In this document: in pieces, positions 1-5,790 of the stretch
How positions within the stretch are numbered: the first letter of the stretch is position 1
Layout: each line of letters opens with the position of its first letter
NCBI GenBank assembly: GCA_031281985.1
Contig: JAITEO010000264.1
Location: forward strand, 1 to 6,627
Direction of reading: 5' to 3'
DNA: 6,627 bases
Source: Zoogloeaceae bacterium
Lineage (GTDB): Bacteria; Pseudomonadota; Gammaproteobacteria; Burkholderiales; Rhodocyclaceae
Program-made: the position numbers and the translations under genes
Notes under the pieces: generated by a model
The model's database searches: none
What the model saw: only the letters and a program-made list of their open reading frames with translations
What the model was told of the DNA's origin: nothing

Positions 1-2
1 AT

Positions 3-380
3 ATACCGTATGTTCCATCCGGCAATATCTTCGTCCAGACACATCAAGGCCTGAAATGGTCTCGGGAAGGGATCGTTGATCTACAAATTCATCTCTTTCA
101 TCGCTCGATTGACGAGTTGGGTAACACGAACAATGAGCTGGACCAGTGGAGTGTGCTGCGGTGGATTTTTGCGCCTGCCATGCAACATATGTGGCGTAAG
201 ACCCAGGAAGGCAAGATCGTAGCGGAGGTAATGCACGAAAGTAGCAATCCGTTTTCATTCCACAATTGTGCCATTGCGGCGCGGGTGGATGCGGATGCCT
301 TACGGGAAGGAATCAGGTGTAACCTTGCGCCTGAAATCATCATGGCAATCAAACGGGCAACGTACCAAACGCGCCACTAG
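3..380 (+). CDS. hypothetical protein, 5'-truncated at the window edge
   Basis: The frame is open from the left edge to a TAG at 378-380, giving 125 visible codons, so this is the C-terminal part of a longer protein. I do not recognise the family. The visible part is soluble-looking, with no membrane segment. It is rich in aromatic and charged residues (DQWSVLRWIF, QHMWRKTQEGKIVAEVMHES) and probably mostly helical. A TTG at 117 could act as an internal start, but the frame continues upstream without a stop, so a start outside the window is more likely. It converges on the methyltransferase operon, with a 98-bp gap between the two stop codons. Two minus-strand frames overlap it (98-352 and 300-485), but they give low-complexity, arginine/serine-rich translations and are judged shadows. 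Function is unknown. Confidence 0.6.
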   Translation: MPYVPSGNIFVQTHQGLKWSREGIVDLQIHLFHRSIDELGNTNNELDQWSVLRWIFAPAMQHMWRKTQEGKIVAEVMHESSNPFSFHNCAIAARVDADALREGIRCNLAPEIIMAIKRATYQTRH

Positions 381-478
381 GATTGTCTTTTTTACGACAT
401 GAGAGTTACTCCTTTTGATGTGAGTGTTCCATTGACATGGAAGGCTGGCCAACGGATAGCGGAACAAGGTAAAGGTTG
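381..478. other. convergent intergenic gap with a perfect inverted repeat
   Basis: This 98-bp gap separates two stop codons facing each other. It holds a perfect 6-bp inverted repeat, TTCCAT-tgac-ATGGAA, at 427-442. It also has a T6 tract at 387-392 just after the plus-strand stop, but no GC-rich stem precedes that tract. The 427-442 hairpin lacks a T-run on either side, so I do not call it an intrinsic terminator. It could be a weak bidirectional stop or an RNA 3'-end stabiliser. Confidence 0.35.
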
Positions 479-1276
479 TCACCAATATGGTTTACGCAGA
501 ATCCAGCATTGCGTCCAGCACAGCCAGCGAAACGGGCTCTTGGCAAACCATGTGGCGAGTGCCCGGCAGATTTTCTGCCCGGCCACGCTGCCGAATTCAG
601 CGATGAGGGGAAGATAGAAGCCAGTGTCGGTCGCCTCGACGATCTCGAAGCCCGTGCTACGAATCTGGCTGAGGAGTTGACGGCGAGTCATCCGGTTGAT
701 GTGGCCAAGCGCGTCGACAGATTCTCCGTAGATCGCGCTGGCAAGGCGCGTCATGAATGGCAGATCAAGGAAGCGCGCCGCGATTTCCACAGTCGACCAG
801 GCATTTGGTGTAGTTAGGATCAGGATGCCACCTGGTTTGAGCGCGGCATGGAGATTTTGCAGAGCCGTCCGGGAATCGGCAACGTGTTCCAGCACTTCCG
901 AGCAAATGGCGATGTCGGCCTGGTTCATGTACGCATGACGCGACGCGAACTCCGGCTGGGTGATGTCGGCTTGGACGGCCCGGATATTTTGAATGCCGTT
1001 CATAATTTCGACAGAATCCGGGTTGATGTCGACCGCAAAAACATCGCAATATTTTCGGATTTCACGAGTGCAGATTGCGCATCCAATTCCGACTTCCAGG
1101 ATTTGAACGTTGTTTTCCCCATCGAGACGATATTGCCTGAAAGGACAATATTGCCTGAATGCCTCCATCAGCCAAATGTAGCGTGTGGTATGCAACCATC
1201 GGCGTGTCGGATTTGAGGAAGCGTAAAGCTGCGCCTGAAATGCCAGATCGGATTGTCTGAGCACTTTTTCGGTCAT
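479..1276 (-). CDS. class I SAM-dependent methyltransferase, last gene of the parM operon
   Basis: The 265-residue protein has the Rossmann-fold methyltransferase motifs in order. Motif I is ILEVGIGCAICTREI (about 59-73). The acidic end of beta 2 is VFAVDINPD (79-87). Motif II is a QADI turn (102-105). The region DIAICSEVLEHV (121-132) is typical of UbiG-like methyltransferases, and LKPGGILILTTPN (146-158) is the post-motif. The C-terminal quarter is hydrophobic and tryptophan-rich (WFAKSPFRWLCWTQCWIL) and may contact a membrane or lipid-linked substrate. Start: the ATG at 1276-1274 overlaps the glycosyltransferase stop as ATGA, with GGGAG about 7 nt upstream, and is preferred over an in-frame TTG at 1306. 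An 18-bp tandem duplication near the N-terminus gives FRQYCPFRQYR (40-50). The substrate cannot be read from sequence; its position suggests a glycan or polyprenyl-linked sugar (inference). Confidence 0.85.
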   Translation of the reverse strand: MTEKVLRQSDLAFQAQLYASSNPTRRWLHTTRYIWLMEAFRQYCPFRQYRLDGENNVQILEVGIGCAICTREIRKYCDVFAVDINPDSVEIMNGIQNIRAVQADITQPEFASRHAYMNQADIAICSEVLEHVADSRTALQNLHAALKPGGILILTTPNAWSTVEIAARFLDLPFMTRLASAIYGESVDALGHINRMTRRQLLSQIRSTGFEIVEATDTGFYLPLIAEFGSVAGQKICRALATWFAKSPFRWLCWTQCWILRKPYW

Positions 1277-2250
1277 GTCTGGCTCCCGGCCTTGTTTGAC
1301 GGCCAAATCTGTCGGATCTCCGCGTTCTCGAACCCTTCCGTGGATTCCACGATGTAGAGCGGGCGGTGCTTGGTTTCAGCGACGATGCGGGCGATATATT
1401 CGCCTTGGATGCCGATGCCGATAAGGATGGCTGCCCCCACAAGCAGCGTGACGGTGAGCAGGGTGGCGTATCCAGGGGTGACGACGCCCCAGTACCAAGT
1501 TTTGAAGATGGTCCAGGCGGCGTAGCACATGGCGAAGACCGCGACAGCGGCTCCCAGGTACGACCAGATGCGCACGGGCAGGGTGGTGAAGCCGGTGATA
1601 CCGTCCAAGGCGAAGTTCCAGAGCCGCCAAGCGTTGAAACTGGTCTGTCCAGCCGAACGTGCGGGACGGTCATATTCGACGATGGCTGTCGAGAATCCGG
1701 CGGCGGCCATGATGCCCTTCATAAATCGGATGCGTTCGGGAAAGCGGAGAATCGCTTGAACCACGGCACGGTCCATCAACCGGAAATCCCCTACGTTTGC
1801 CGGAATGTCCACATGCGAGATACGCTGGATCAGGGCATGGAACATGGCGGCGCTCTTGCGTTTGAACCATCCGTCCGTATTGCGCGAACGGCGGACAGCC
1901 AAGACGACCTTGAATCCCTCTCGCCACTTTACGATCATTTCGGCGATGGCTTCCGGCGGGTCTTGCAGGTCACAATCCATTGGGATGATGGCATCGCCGG
2001 AGGCGTGTTCCAATCCTGCGGTCAGCGCGGCCTCCTTGCCGAAATTTCGGGAAAGGCGGATCAGGCGCGCTTCCGGATGGTGCGTGCGCAAGGCGGTGAT
2101 CTGAGCCGCTGTACCGTCGTTCGAGCCGTCGTCGACAAAGATCACCTCGTATTCCGCTCCGGTTGATTCCATGACGGGGGGAACAGCTTCCAGAAAACGC
2201 TGCACACAAGATGCTTCGTTATGGCACGGGACCACCAAGGATATGCGCAT
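1273..2250 (-). CDS. GtrB/ArnC-type family 2 glycosyltransferase (polyprenyl-phosphate sugar transferase)
   Basis: The 325-residue protein fits the DPM1-like GT2 family, which moves a sugar from a nucleotide donor onto undecaprenyl phosphate at the inner face of the cytoplasmic membrane. Visible motifs are VVPCHNEA (6-13), FVDDGSNDGT (38-47, nucleotide binding), the metal-binding MDCDLQDPPE (91-100) and GDFRLMDR (154-161). Two C-terminal membrane segments lie at about 228-250 and 262-284. They are followed by the family signature GEYIARIVAETKHRPLYIV (283-301). Length is normal for the family (about 310-330). Start: the ATG at 2250 overlaps the preceding TGA as TGATG, with AGGAG about 7 nt upstream. 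The adjacent TTG at 2253 would sit too close to that site. No flippase (GtrA) or acceptor transferase (GtrC) lies in the window, so a complete Gtr-type pathway is not shown. The donor sugar is unknown. Confidence 0.93.
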   Translation of the reverse strand: MRISLVVPCHNEASCVQRFLEAVPPVMESTGAEYEVIFVDDGSNDGTAAQITALRTHHPEARLIRLSRNFGKEAALTAGLEHASGDAIIPMDCDLQDPPEAIAEMIVKWREGFKVVLAVRRSRNTDGWFKRKSAAMFHALIQRISHVDIPANVGDFRLMDRAVVQAILRFPERIRFMKGIMAAAGFSTAIVEYDRPARSAGQTSFNAWRLWNFALDGITGFTTLPVRIWSYLGAAVAVFAMCYAAWTIFKTWYWGVVTPGYATLLTVTLLVGAAILIGIGIQGEYIARIVAETKHRPLYIVESTEGFENAEIRQIWPSNKAGSQT

Positions 2251-2513
2251 CAAGACACTCCTGTATCTGTAAAACAGAATGCCAGGGGATTGAGGCCCAG
2301 TCCCTTGACGTATTCGATGCTTTCGGAATCGGAAGCATTGAGCATGGATTGCGGTGCAGCGACGACAGTTCCGCCTTGCAAGACAGCCAAACCGGCGCGC
2401 ATCAGGGCGCGGACGCGGCGATTCCTGTCTTGTCCACGAAAGCTGCTCAAGTACTGGATCAATTGTTCATCCTCTGCTTCGTATAGGGAGAACCGGATGG
2501 ACATTTCCTGCAT
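2250..2513 (-). CDS. ParR/StbB-like ribbon-helix-helix partition adaptor
   Basis: This small protein of 87 residues starts five bases after the parM-like stop codon. The N-terminus fits a ribbon-helix-helix fold: a short basic strand (MSIRFSL, 4-10), helix DEQLIQYLSSF (15-25), a turn, then the arginine-rich helix DRNRRVRALMRAGLAVL (29-45). The acidic, poorly conserved C-terminal tail is where ParR proteins usually contact the ParM filament. Known ParR/StbB proteins bind centromere iterons and cap ParM filaments, and they are encoded directly downstream of parM, as here. Start: the ATG at 2513 is the first after the parM stop. An ATG at 2504 is also possible, and a longer frame extends to 2642 but would lie inside parM. 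The assignment rests on size, fold pattern and position, not on a recognised signature. Confidence 0.7.
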   Translation of the reverse strand: MQEMSIRFSLYEAEDEQLIQYLSSFRGQDRNRRVRALMRAGLAVLQGGTVVAAPQSMLNASDSESIEYVKGLGLNPLAFCFTDTGVS

Positions 2514-2518
2514 GTCGT

Positions 2519-3571
2519 TTACCGTGTTGTGTGTCCGTGCGCCCTGTGCAGGGATTCGGCGATGATTTCGCCCAGGATGTGAAACCCGCGCGCGTTGGCA
2601 TGCGCGGGTTTGCTGAGGACAGTAAGTTCGTGGTGTGGACACTTCCCGCGAATGCTGGCTTCGTACATGCTTGCGCCGCCGCCAGCAATGACGATGGCGG
2701 AGATGGATTTCCCATCCCCGACCGAATCCCGAACGGCCTGCGCGGCTTCTTCGATTACAGCGTCGCCTGCCCTGATGTAATCTTCCAACCGGTATTCCCG
2801 GCCATAAACCTTCAGAGGGTTGCGGTTCATCAGGGACTGGTCGATCAGGCGGATCAGTTCATGAGGGTCTTCGCCGAATCCGTTGGCCCGGATCATTTCG
2901 TCGGCAATGGCGCGCATGACAGCGCCCATTCCACGTTTGACCGCGCCCGAACAGGCGGGGAGGGCGGACATGCCTTGGCAAACAAACCAATCGAAGGTGT
3001 TGTAACCGGGGTCGATACAGAGCACCTGGGGATTCTTTTCTACTGGCCGGGTTGCCAGATAGGCCATGTAGGACCCCAGGGGCTGCGGGTAGACGTGGCA
3101 ACTTCCTACTGTCACCTTGCGCGCCTTGGCGTCGATGACGATTTCTCCCTCGAAGCGCCGGGCAAGCGCCTCCCGGTGCCGCGCGAACGTCGTGAGGGGC
3201 AGACCCAGCACCAGGACGTCGATGCGGTCGTTGGGCAGGGGCATCATGTAATTGATCGCGCCCAAGAGTCGTGCCGCATAATGATCGGAAAGTGGAAAAT
3301 CGTTGTCGAGCACCTCGGTGATCTGGTTTACGCCGAGCACCAGGCTCGCGTCCCGCCCTACCTCATGAAAATGGTTGCAAACCGGGACGCGGAAGGTGTC
3401 GCGCTCCTGCATCAGGGCGTCGTGGAACGCTCCATTGGCCCCGGAGACAACGGGAGACAGGGAAGGAATGGCCTGCGTGATGATGGAATTCCTGTGGCGG
3501 CCGGTGGTGTATTTGATGTGTCCGTAGCCGACATCAATGGCACGGACGGTAAGGGGAGCATCTGTGGACAC
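2519..3571 (-). CDS. ParM/StbA-family actin-like plasmid segregation ATPase
   Basis: The 350-residue protein has the actin-fold nucleotide-binding motifs. Phosphate-1 is AIDVGYGHIKY (11-21, with D13, G15 and K20). Phosphate-2 is CIDPGYNTFDWFV (185-197). The adenosine motif is IVIAGGGASMY (293-303). It also has the ANARGFHILGE tail (325-335) typical of ParM/StbA-like proteins. The family polymerises with ATP into filaments that push plasmid copies apart through a ParR-centromere complex. It resembles the branch found in PRTRC-type plasmid clusters (protein D), but no other PRTRC gene is in the window. Start: GTG at 3571 is the only usable start before an in-frame TAG about 60 nt upstream. No Shine-Dalgarno sequence precedes it (the upstream 18 bases are C- and T-rich), so initiation may be leaderless or weak. 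It heads the four-gene minus-strand operon. Confidence 0.88.
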   Translation of the reverse strand: MSTDAPLTVRAIDVGYGHIKYTTGRHRNSIITQAIPSLSPVVSGANGAFHDALMQERDTFRVPVCNHFHEVGRDASLVLGVNQITEVLDNDFPLSDHYAARLLGAINYMMPLPNDRIDVLVLGLPLTTFARHREALARRFEGEIVIDAKARKVTVGSCHVYPQPLGSYMAYLATRPVEKNPQVLCIDPGYNTFDWFVCQGMSALPACSGAVKRGMGAVMRAIADEMIRANGFGEDPHELIRLIDQSLMNRNPLKVYGREYRLEDYIRAGDAVIEEAAQAVRDSVGDGKSISAIVIAGGGASMYEASIRGKCPHHELTVLSKPAHANARGFHILGEIIAESLHRAHGHTTR

Positions 3572-3742
3572 GGCGGGGGAAACCGGGAAGTTTTTGGAAA
3601 ACTCTATTGTCGTGAGGAATATTCTGTGCGCCTATGCTGAGTTTTCGACAAAAACGGTTCGAATCGCGAGAAATGGATAAAAGTTGAGTTTGTTCCACCG
3701 AAATTCATGTCATGGCAGGAATCGTGACGTAGAAGCGGCAGG

Positions 3743-3755
3743 AAAGCCGTCATTT
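3743..3755 (+). repeat. 13-bp direct repeat, copy 1 (AAAGCCGTCATTT)
   Basis: The 13-mer AAAGCCGTCATTT occurs exactly twice in the non-coding block, here and at 3974-3986, in the same orientation and 231 bp apart. A 13-bp exact match within about 1.1 kb is not expected by chance. It could be a binding site (iteron) or the anchor of a larger diverged duplication. Confidence 0.6.
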
Positions 3756-3890
3756 CGGGAAACGAGTTTACTTTGCAGCATTGTGTGCCGTGAGGCCGCC
3801 CAGGTGAACGGTGGAACCTGGAGCCTGTAAGCCGGTTGGCCTGTCCTTGCGTGACAGTGTTCGGCGAAAAAGGCAGTGTTACCGTCCTGT

Positions 3891-3913
3891 GGGCATGAGC
3901 CATGCCCTTTTTT
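3891..3913 (+). terminator. rho-independent terminator, plus strand
   Basis: A perfect 7-bp stem, GGGCATG (3891-3897) and CATGCCC (3901-3907), encloses a three-base AGC loop and is followed directly by six T (3908-3913). This is a canonical intrinsic terminator for transcription left to right. On the other strand the stem is not followed by T, so it does not serve the parM operon. No plus-strand gene lies upstream, so it implies a short non-coding transcript that starts between about 3600 and 3850. Confidence 0.8.
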
Positions 3914-3973
3914 GGAAAGGCGCGGGCAGATCCGCGTGGTGGTGTCCGTTCGCGACACCCGGATTGGGTGGCA

Positions 3974-3986
3974 AAAGCCGTCATTT
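3974..3986 (+). repeat. 13-bp direct repeat, copy 2 (AAAGCCGTCATTT)
   Basis: This is the second exact copy of the 13-mer at 3743-3755. The bases on either side differ (TTTCGGG after copy 1, TTTATTGG after copy 2), so identity ends at the 13-mer itself. Confidence 0.6.
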
Positions 3987-4700
3987 ATTGGCCGGGGGCA
4001 AAAAGTCCGGTGGGGTTCCCCCCAGGAGTGCGCCCTGACCATCAATATGTTCATGATGGACATCTTCTGGTGTTCCATCGAACGTCATCAAATCCAGACA
4101 TTGCGGCGTGAAAGTTACGTCATGTGGGTTCCCGTGTTTTCGGGTTTGCCCAATGCCGTGGCTCTTGTCCTGGTTGCCCGCCAAGCGGCGGGAGAGACGG
4201 GCCTGTAAAGCGTGGCCGAGCGCCCTGGTGGCAGGGGCGAAAAGTATGGGAAATTCCCGTCCGGTGTGATGTCTAAACGATCAATGCGTGTCGTCGTAGA
4301 GGCGGCGGCAGGCATATCGAAGTCAGTGTATATGTGGGGCAATGCAATTGCTCATGCCATCTTCAGGATGGTCATCCCAACTGGAATTCACGGGCCAATG
4401 CGATTGGTGGTTGTCTGCGAGACAGCGTATCTGTGACGACTGGGCCTCAAGATGAGGTCAAAGGGGCAGCACTGGTATCAGTCCGATATGGGCGGATACG
4501 GCCATGTAATTCAGAAATGGATTGCCTGGGTCACTCTATTTATCCCTCTTAACAGACGAGGCCATACTGCCGGCGGATCACCGGCTGCCGATCCTTGGGC
4601 ATGACAAGGAAAATGAACGAACGTCTCGGTCTGCGCGGGACATTTCCCTGGATGAAGTGAAGTACCGCCACAAGGCTCAGCGGCGGTCTGGTGATTTGAC

Positions 4701-4707
4701 AAAGGAG
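4701..4707 (+). promoter_or_regulatory. Shine-Dalgarno sequence deciding the recombinase start
   Basis: AAAGGAG lies 6 nt upstream of the ATG at 4714. The reading frame stays open back to 4522, but no earlier start has a comparable site, so this fixes the N-terminus as MQKALAAIVL. Confidence 0.8.
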
Positions 4708-4713
4708 AAAGAA

Positions 4714-5790
4714 ATGCAAAAAGCACTCGCGGCAATCGTGCTTCCCAAGTCATTGCGGGACGATATTGCCCAGCGGTTGGATCCGTTGATCCGTTTCAGG
4801 AAAAATCGGGAGCCTGCCTCGCGCAAGACGCGGGACAACAAATGGCAGTTTTACAACCGGATGTTCGCGGAACTGTGGGTATTGGGCTACAAAATCCGGA
4901 ATGTCGGCAATTTTCGACCTCGTCACGTCGAGGCCTTGATGATGTCCTGGTCGGACAAGAGCGTGAGCGAACTGCACACGCGCTTGTCGATGATGAACCT
5001 TCTGCTTGAATTCCTTGGCAAGGGAGATCAAGTCAAATCGGTGCGCGATTATTTCCCGGAGCGGGACACGACGAGGAAACTGGTTGCCCAGGAAAACAAG
5101 AGCTGGGAGGCGCGCGACATCGATGTGGAAGCGCTCATCGAAAAGGCGCGTGCGCTGGATGAACGGCTGGGGTGCATCCTGGCCTTGCAGCATCATTTTG
5201 GACTGCGCGTGAAGGAAGCCATTGAAATGCGGCCATTACGCGCTGCTTCCGATGGTGAGGGCGCCGCCTTGCTGCTGATCGAGGGAACGAAAGGCGGGCG
5301 TCCGCGGATTATCCCGATCAAGACCACTGGTCAGCGCCAGGCGATCGAATGGGCTTGCGCGCTGGCCAAGAGCGCGAAGTCGGAACGAATGCGCTGGCCC
5401 CGCGATACCTGGAAACAGTCGCAAGCGAAGTTCTACTACCGTTGTTCTTCCTGGTTGGGGATTTCCCGGAAGGAACTGGGTGTCACAGCGCATGGTCTGC
5501 GGCATGGTTTCGCGCAAACGGCCTACAGGCGGAAAACCGGGATGCCGACGCCGATAGAGGGGGGCGCCTTGGGGAGGATAGACCGCACGTGCCATGCGGA
5601 AGCAGCGCGCGTGGTTGCGCAGCAGTTGGGGCACGGGCGGATCTACGTATCCGGAAGCTACTATGGGTCCTACGGACACCAGTTGCGGGGATCCGCGGGA
5701 GAGCAGAATCCCCAGATCCCCAGCAGCGCCTTTCCAGACTGGCAGTCTGATTGCTACCGGTATGTCTCGGTATCCGTCGGCCTGTCTTGA
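4714..5790 (+). CDS. tyrosine recombinase / integrase (Integrase_1-like)
   Basis: The 358-residue DNA strand-exchange enzyme has a helical, basic N-terminal core-binding region (about 1-130) and a C-terminal catalytic domain. Catalytic candidates are R165 in HFGLRVKEAIEMRP (box I), K193 in EGTKGGRPRIIPI (beta hairpin), H260 and R263 in TAHGLRHGFAQ, H307 in AQQLGHGRI, and the nucleophile Y316 in YVSGSYYGSY (Y317 adjacent). The set appears complete, so the enzyme is probably active. The layout matches integrase-domain proteins found on plasmids and integrative elements. The C-terminal tail after about residue 325 shows no conserved motif and its coding DNA carries a 15-bp palindrome-like sequence. 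No att site could be identified. It may resolve plasmid multimers or integrate the element. The 3' end overlaps the convergent minus-strand gene by 37 bp. Confidence 0.9.
   Translation: MQKALAAIVLPKSLRDDIAQRLDPLIRFRKNREPASRKTRDNKWQFYNRMFAELWVLGYKIRNVGNFRPRHVEALMMSWSDKSVSELHTRLSMMNLLLEFLGKGDQVKSVRDYFPERDTTRKLVAQENKSWEARDIDVEALIEKARALDERLGCILALQHHFGLRVKEAIEMRPLRAASDGEGAALLLIEGTKGGRPRIIPIKTTGQRQAIEWACALAKSAKSERMRWPRDTWKQSQAKFYYRCSSWLGISRKELGVTAHGLRHGFAQTAYRRKTGMPTPIEGGALGRIDRTCHAEAARVVAQQLGHGRIYVSGSYYGSYGHQLRGSAGEQNPQIPSSAFPDWQSDCYRYVSVSVGLS
5735..5749. repeat. 15-bp near-perfect palindrome in the 3' end of the recombinase gene
   Basis: CAGACTG and CAGTCTG are perfect 7-bp arms around one central G. 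No T-tract follows on either strand, so it is not an intrinsic terminator. It lies a few bases beyond the stop codon of the convergent gene (5754) on that gene's strand, so it could form an RNA 3'-end hairpin for it. Confidence 0.4.

Larger units (their letters stand above)
3572..4713. other. 1.14-kb non-coding, hairpin-rich region between parM and the recombinase
   Basis: No frame on either strand gives a convincing protein; the short ORFs present have no family resemblance and unsupported starts. The block instead holds many perfect short inverted repeats: CCAGGT/ACCTGG (3800-3821), CTGTC/GACAG (3841-3857), CGCGG/CCGCG (3921-3936), GGTGTC/GACACC (3941-3959), GATGGA/TCCATC flanked by GTTC/GAAC (4049-4083), CCCG/CGGG inside TGGG/CCCA (4125-4152), CCCGCC/GGCGGG (4177-4192), GGGAAATTCCC (4248-4258), CCATC/GATGG (4357-4371), CCAAT/ATTGG (4395-4407), TGTCT/AGACA (4412-4424), CCTCA/TGAGG (4445-4457) and GCCGG/CCGGC (4569-4585). 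Position suggests a parC centromere, origin of replication or transfer, recombination site, or a large structured RNA; the sequence alone does not decide. Recognisable RNase P, tmRNA and tRNA signatures were not seen. Confidence 0.6.

Noticed and set aside
300..485. Minus-strand frame starting over the methyltransferase stop
   Set aside because: It needs a TTG/GTG start and lies opposite the better-looking plus-strand gene at 3-380.
1366..2166. 266-codon plus-strand open frame opposite the glycosyltransferase
   Set aside because: It is a shadow of a gene with unambiguous GT2 motifs; its translation is glycine- and aspartate-rich without domains.
2354..3640. 428-codon plus-strand open frame opposite parM and parR
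   Set aside because: It is antisense to genes with clear actin-fold motifs, shows no family resemblance, and is a typical shadow frame of GC-rich coding DNA.
3998..4010. AAAGTCCGG resembling the conserved core of RNase P RNA
   Set aside because: None of the other conserved RNase P elements, including the 3' pairing partner, are present nearby.
3604..4208. Several short open frames in the non-coding block, on both strands (e.g. 3604-3984 minus, 3876-4208 plus)
   Set aside because: They have low-quality translations, no ribosome sites, and run across strong hairpins and the terminator.
4359..4376. Minus-strand CATCCTG resembling the nick site of MOBP-type transfer origins
   Set aside because: The following base does not fit and the upstream relaxase-binding repeat is not evident; a 7-mer alone is weak evidence.
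4601..4660. Possible 15-19 residue leader peptide upstream of the recombinase
   Set aside because: An AGGA sits close to an ATG at 4613, but the spacing is short, the peptide has no regulatory codon run, and no attenuator follows it.
4696..4701. Perfect TTGACA resembling a -35 box just before the recombinase start
   Set aside because: No -10 element lies 16-18 bp downstream, and that position is already inside the coding sequence.
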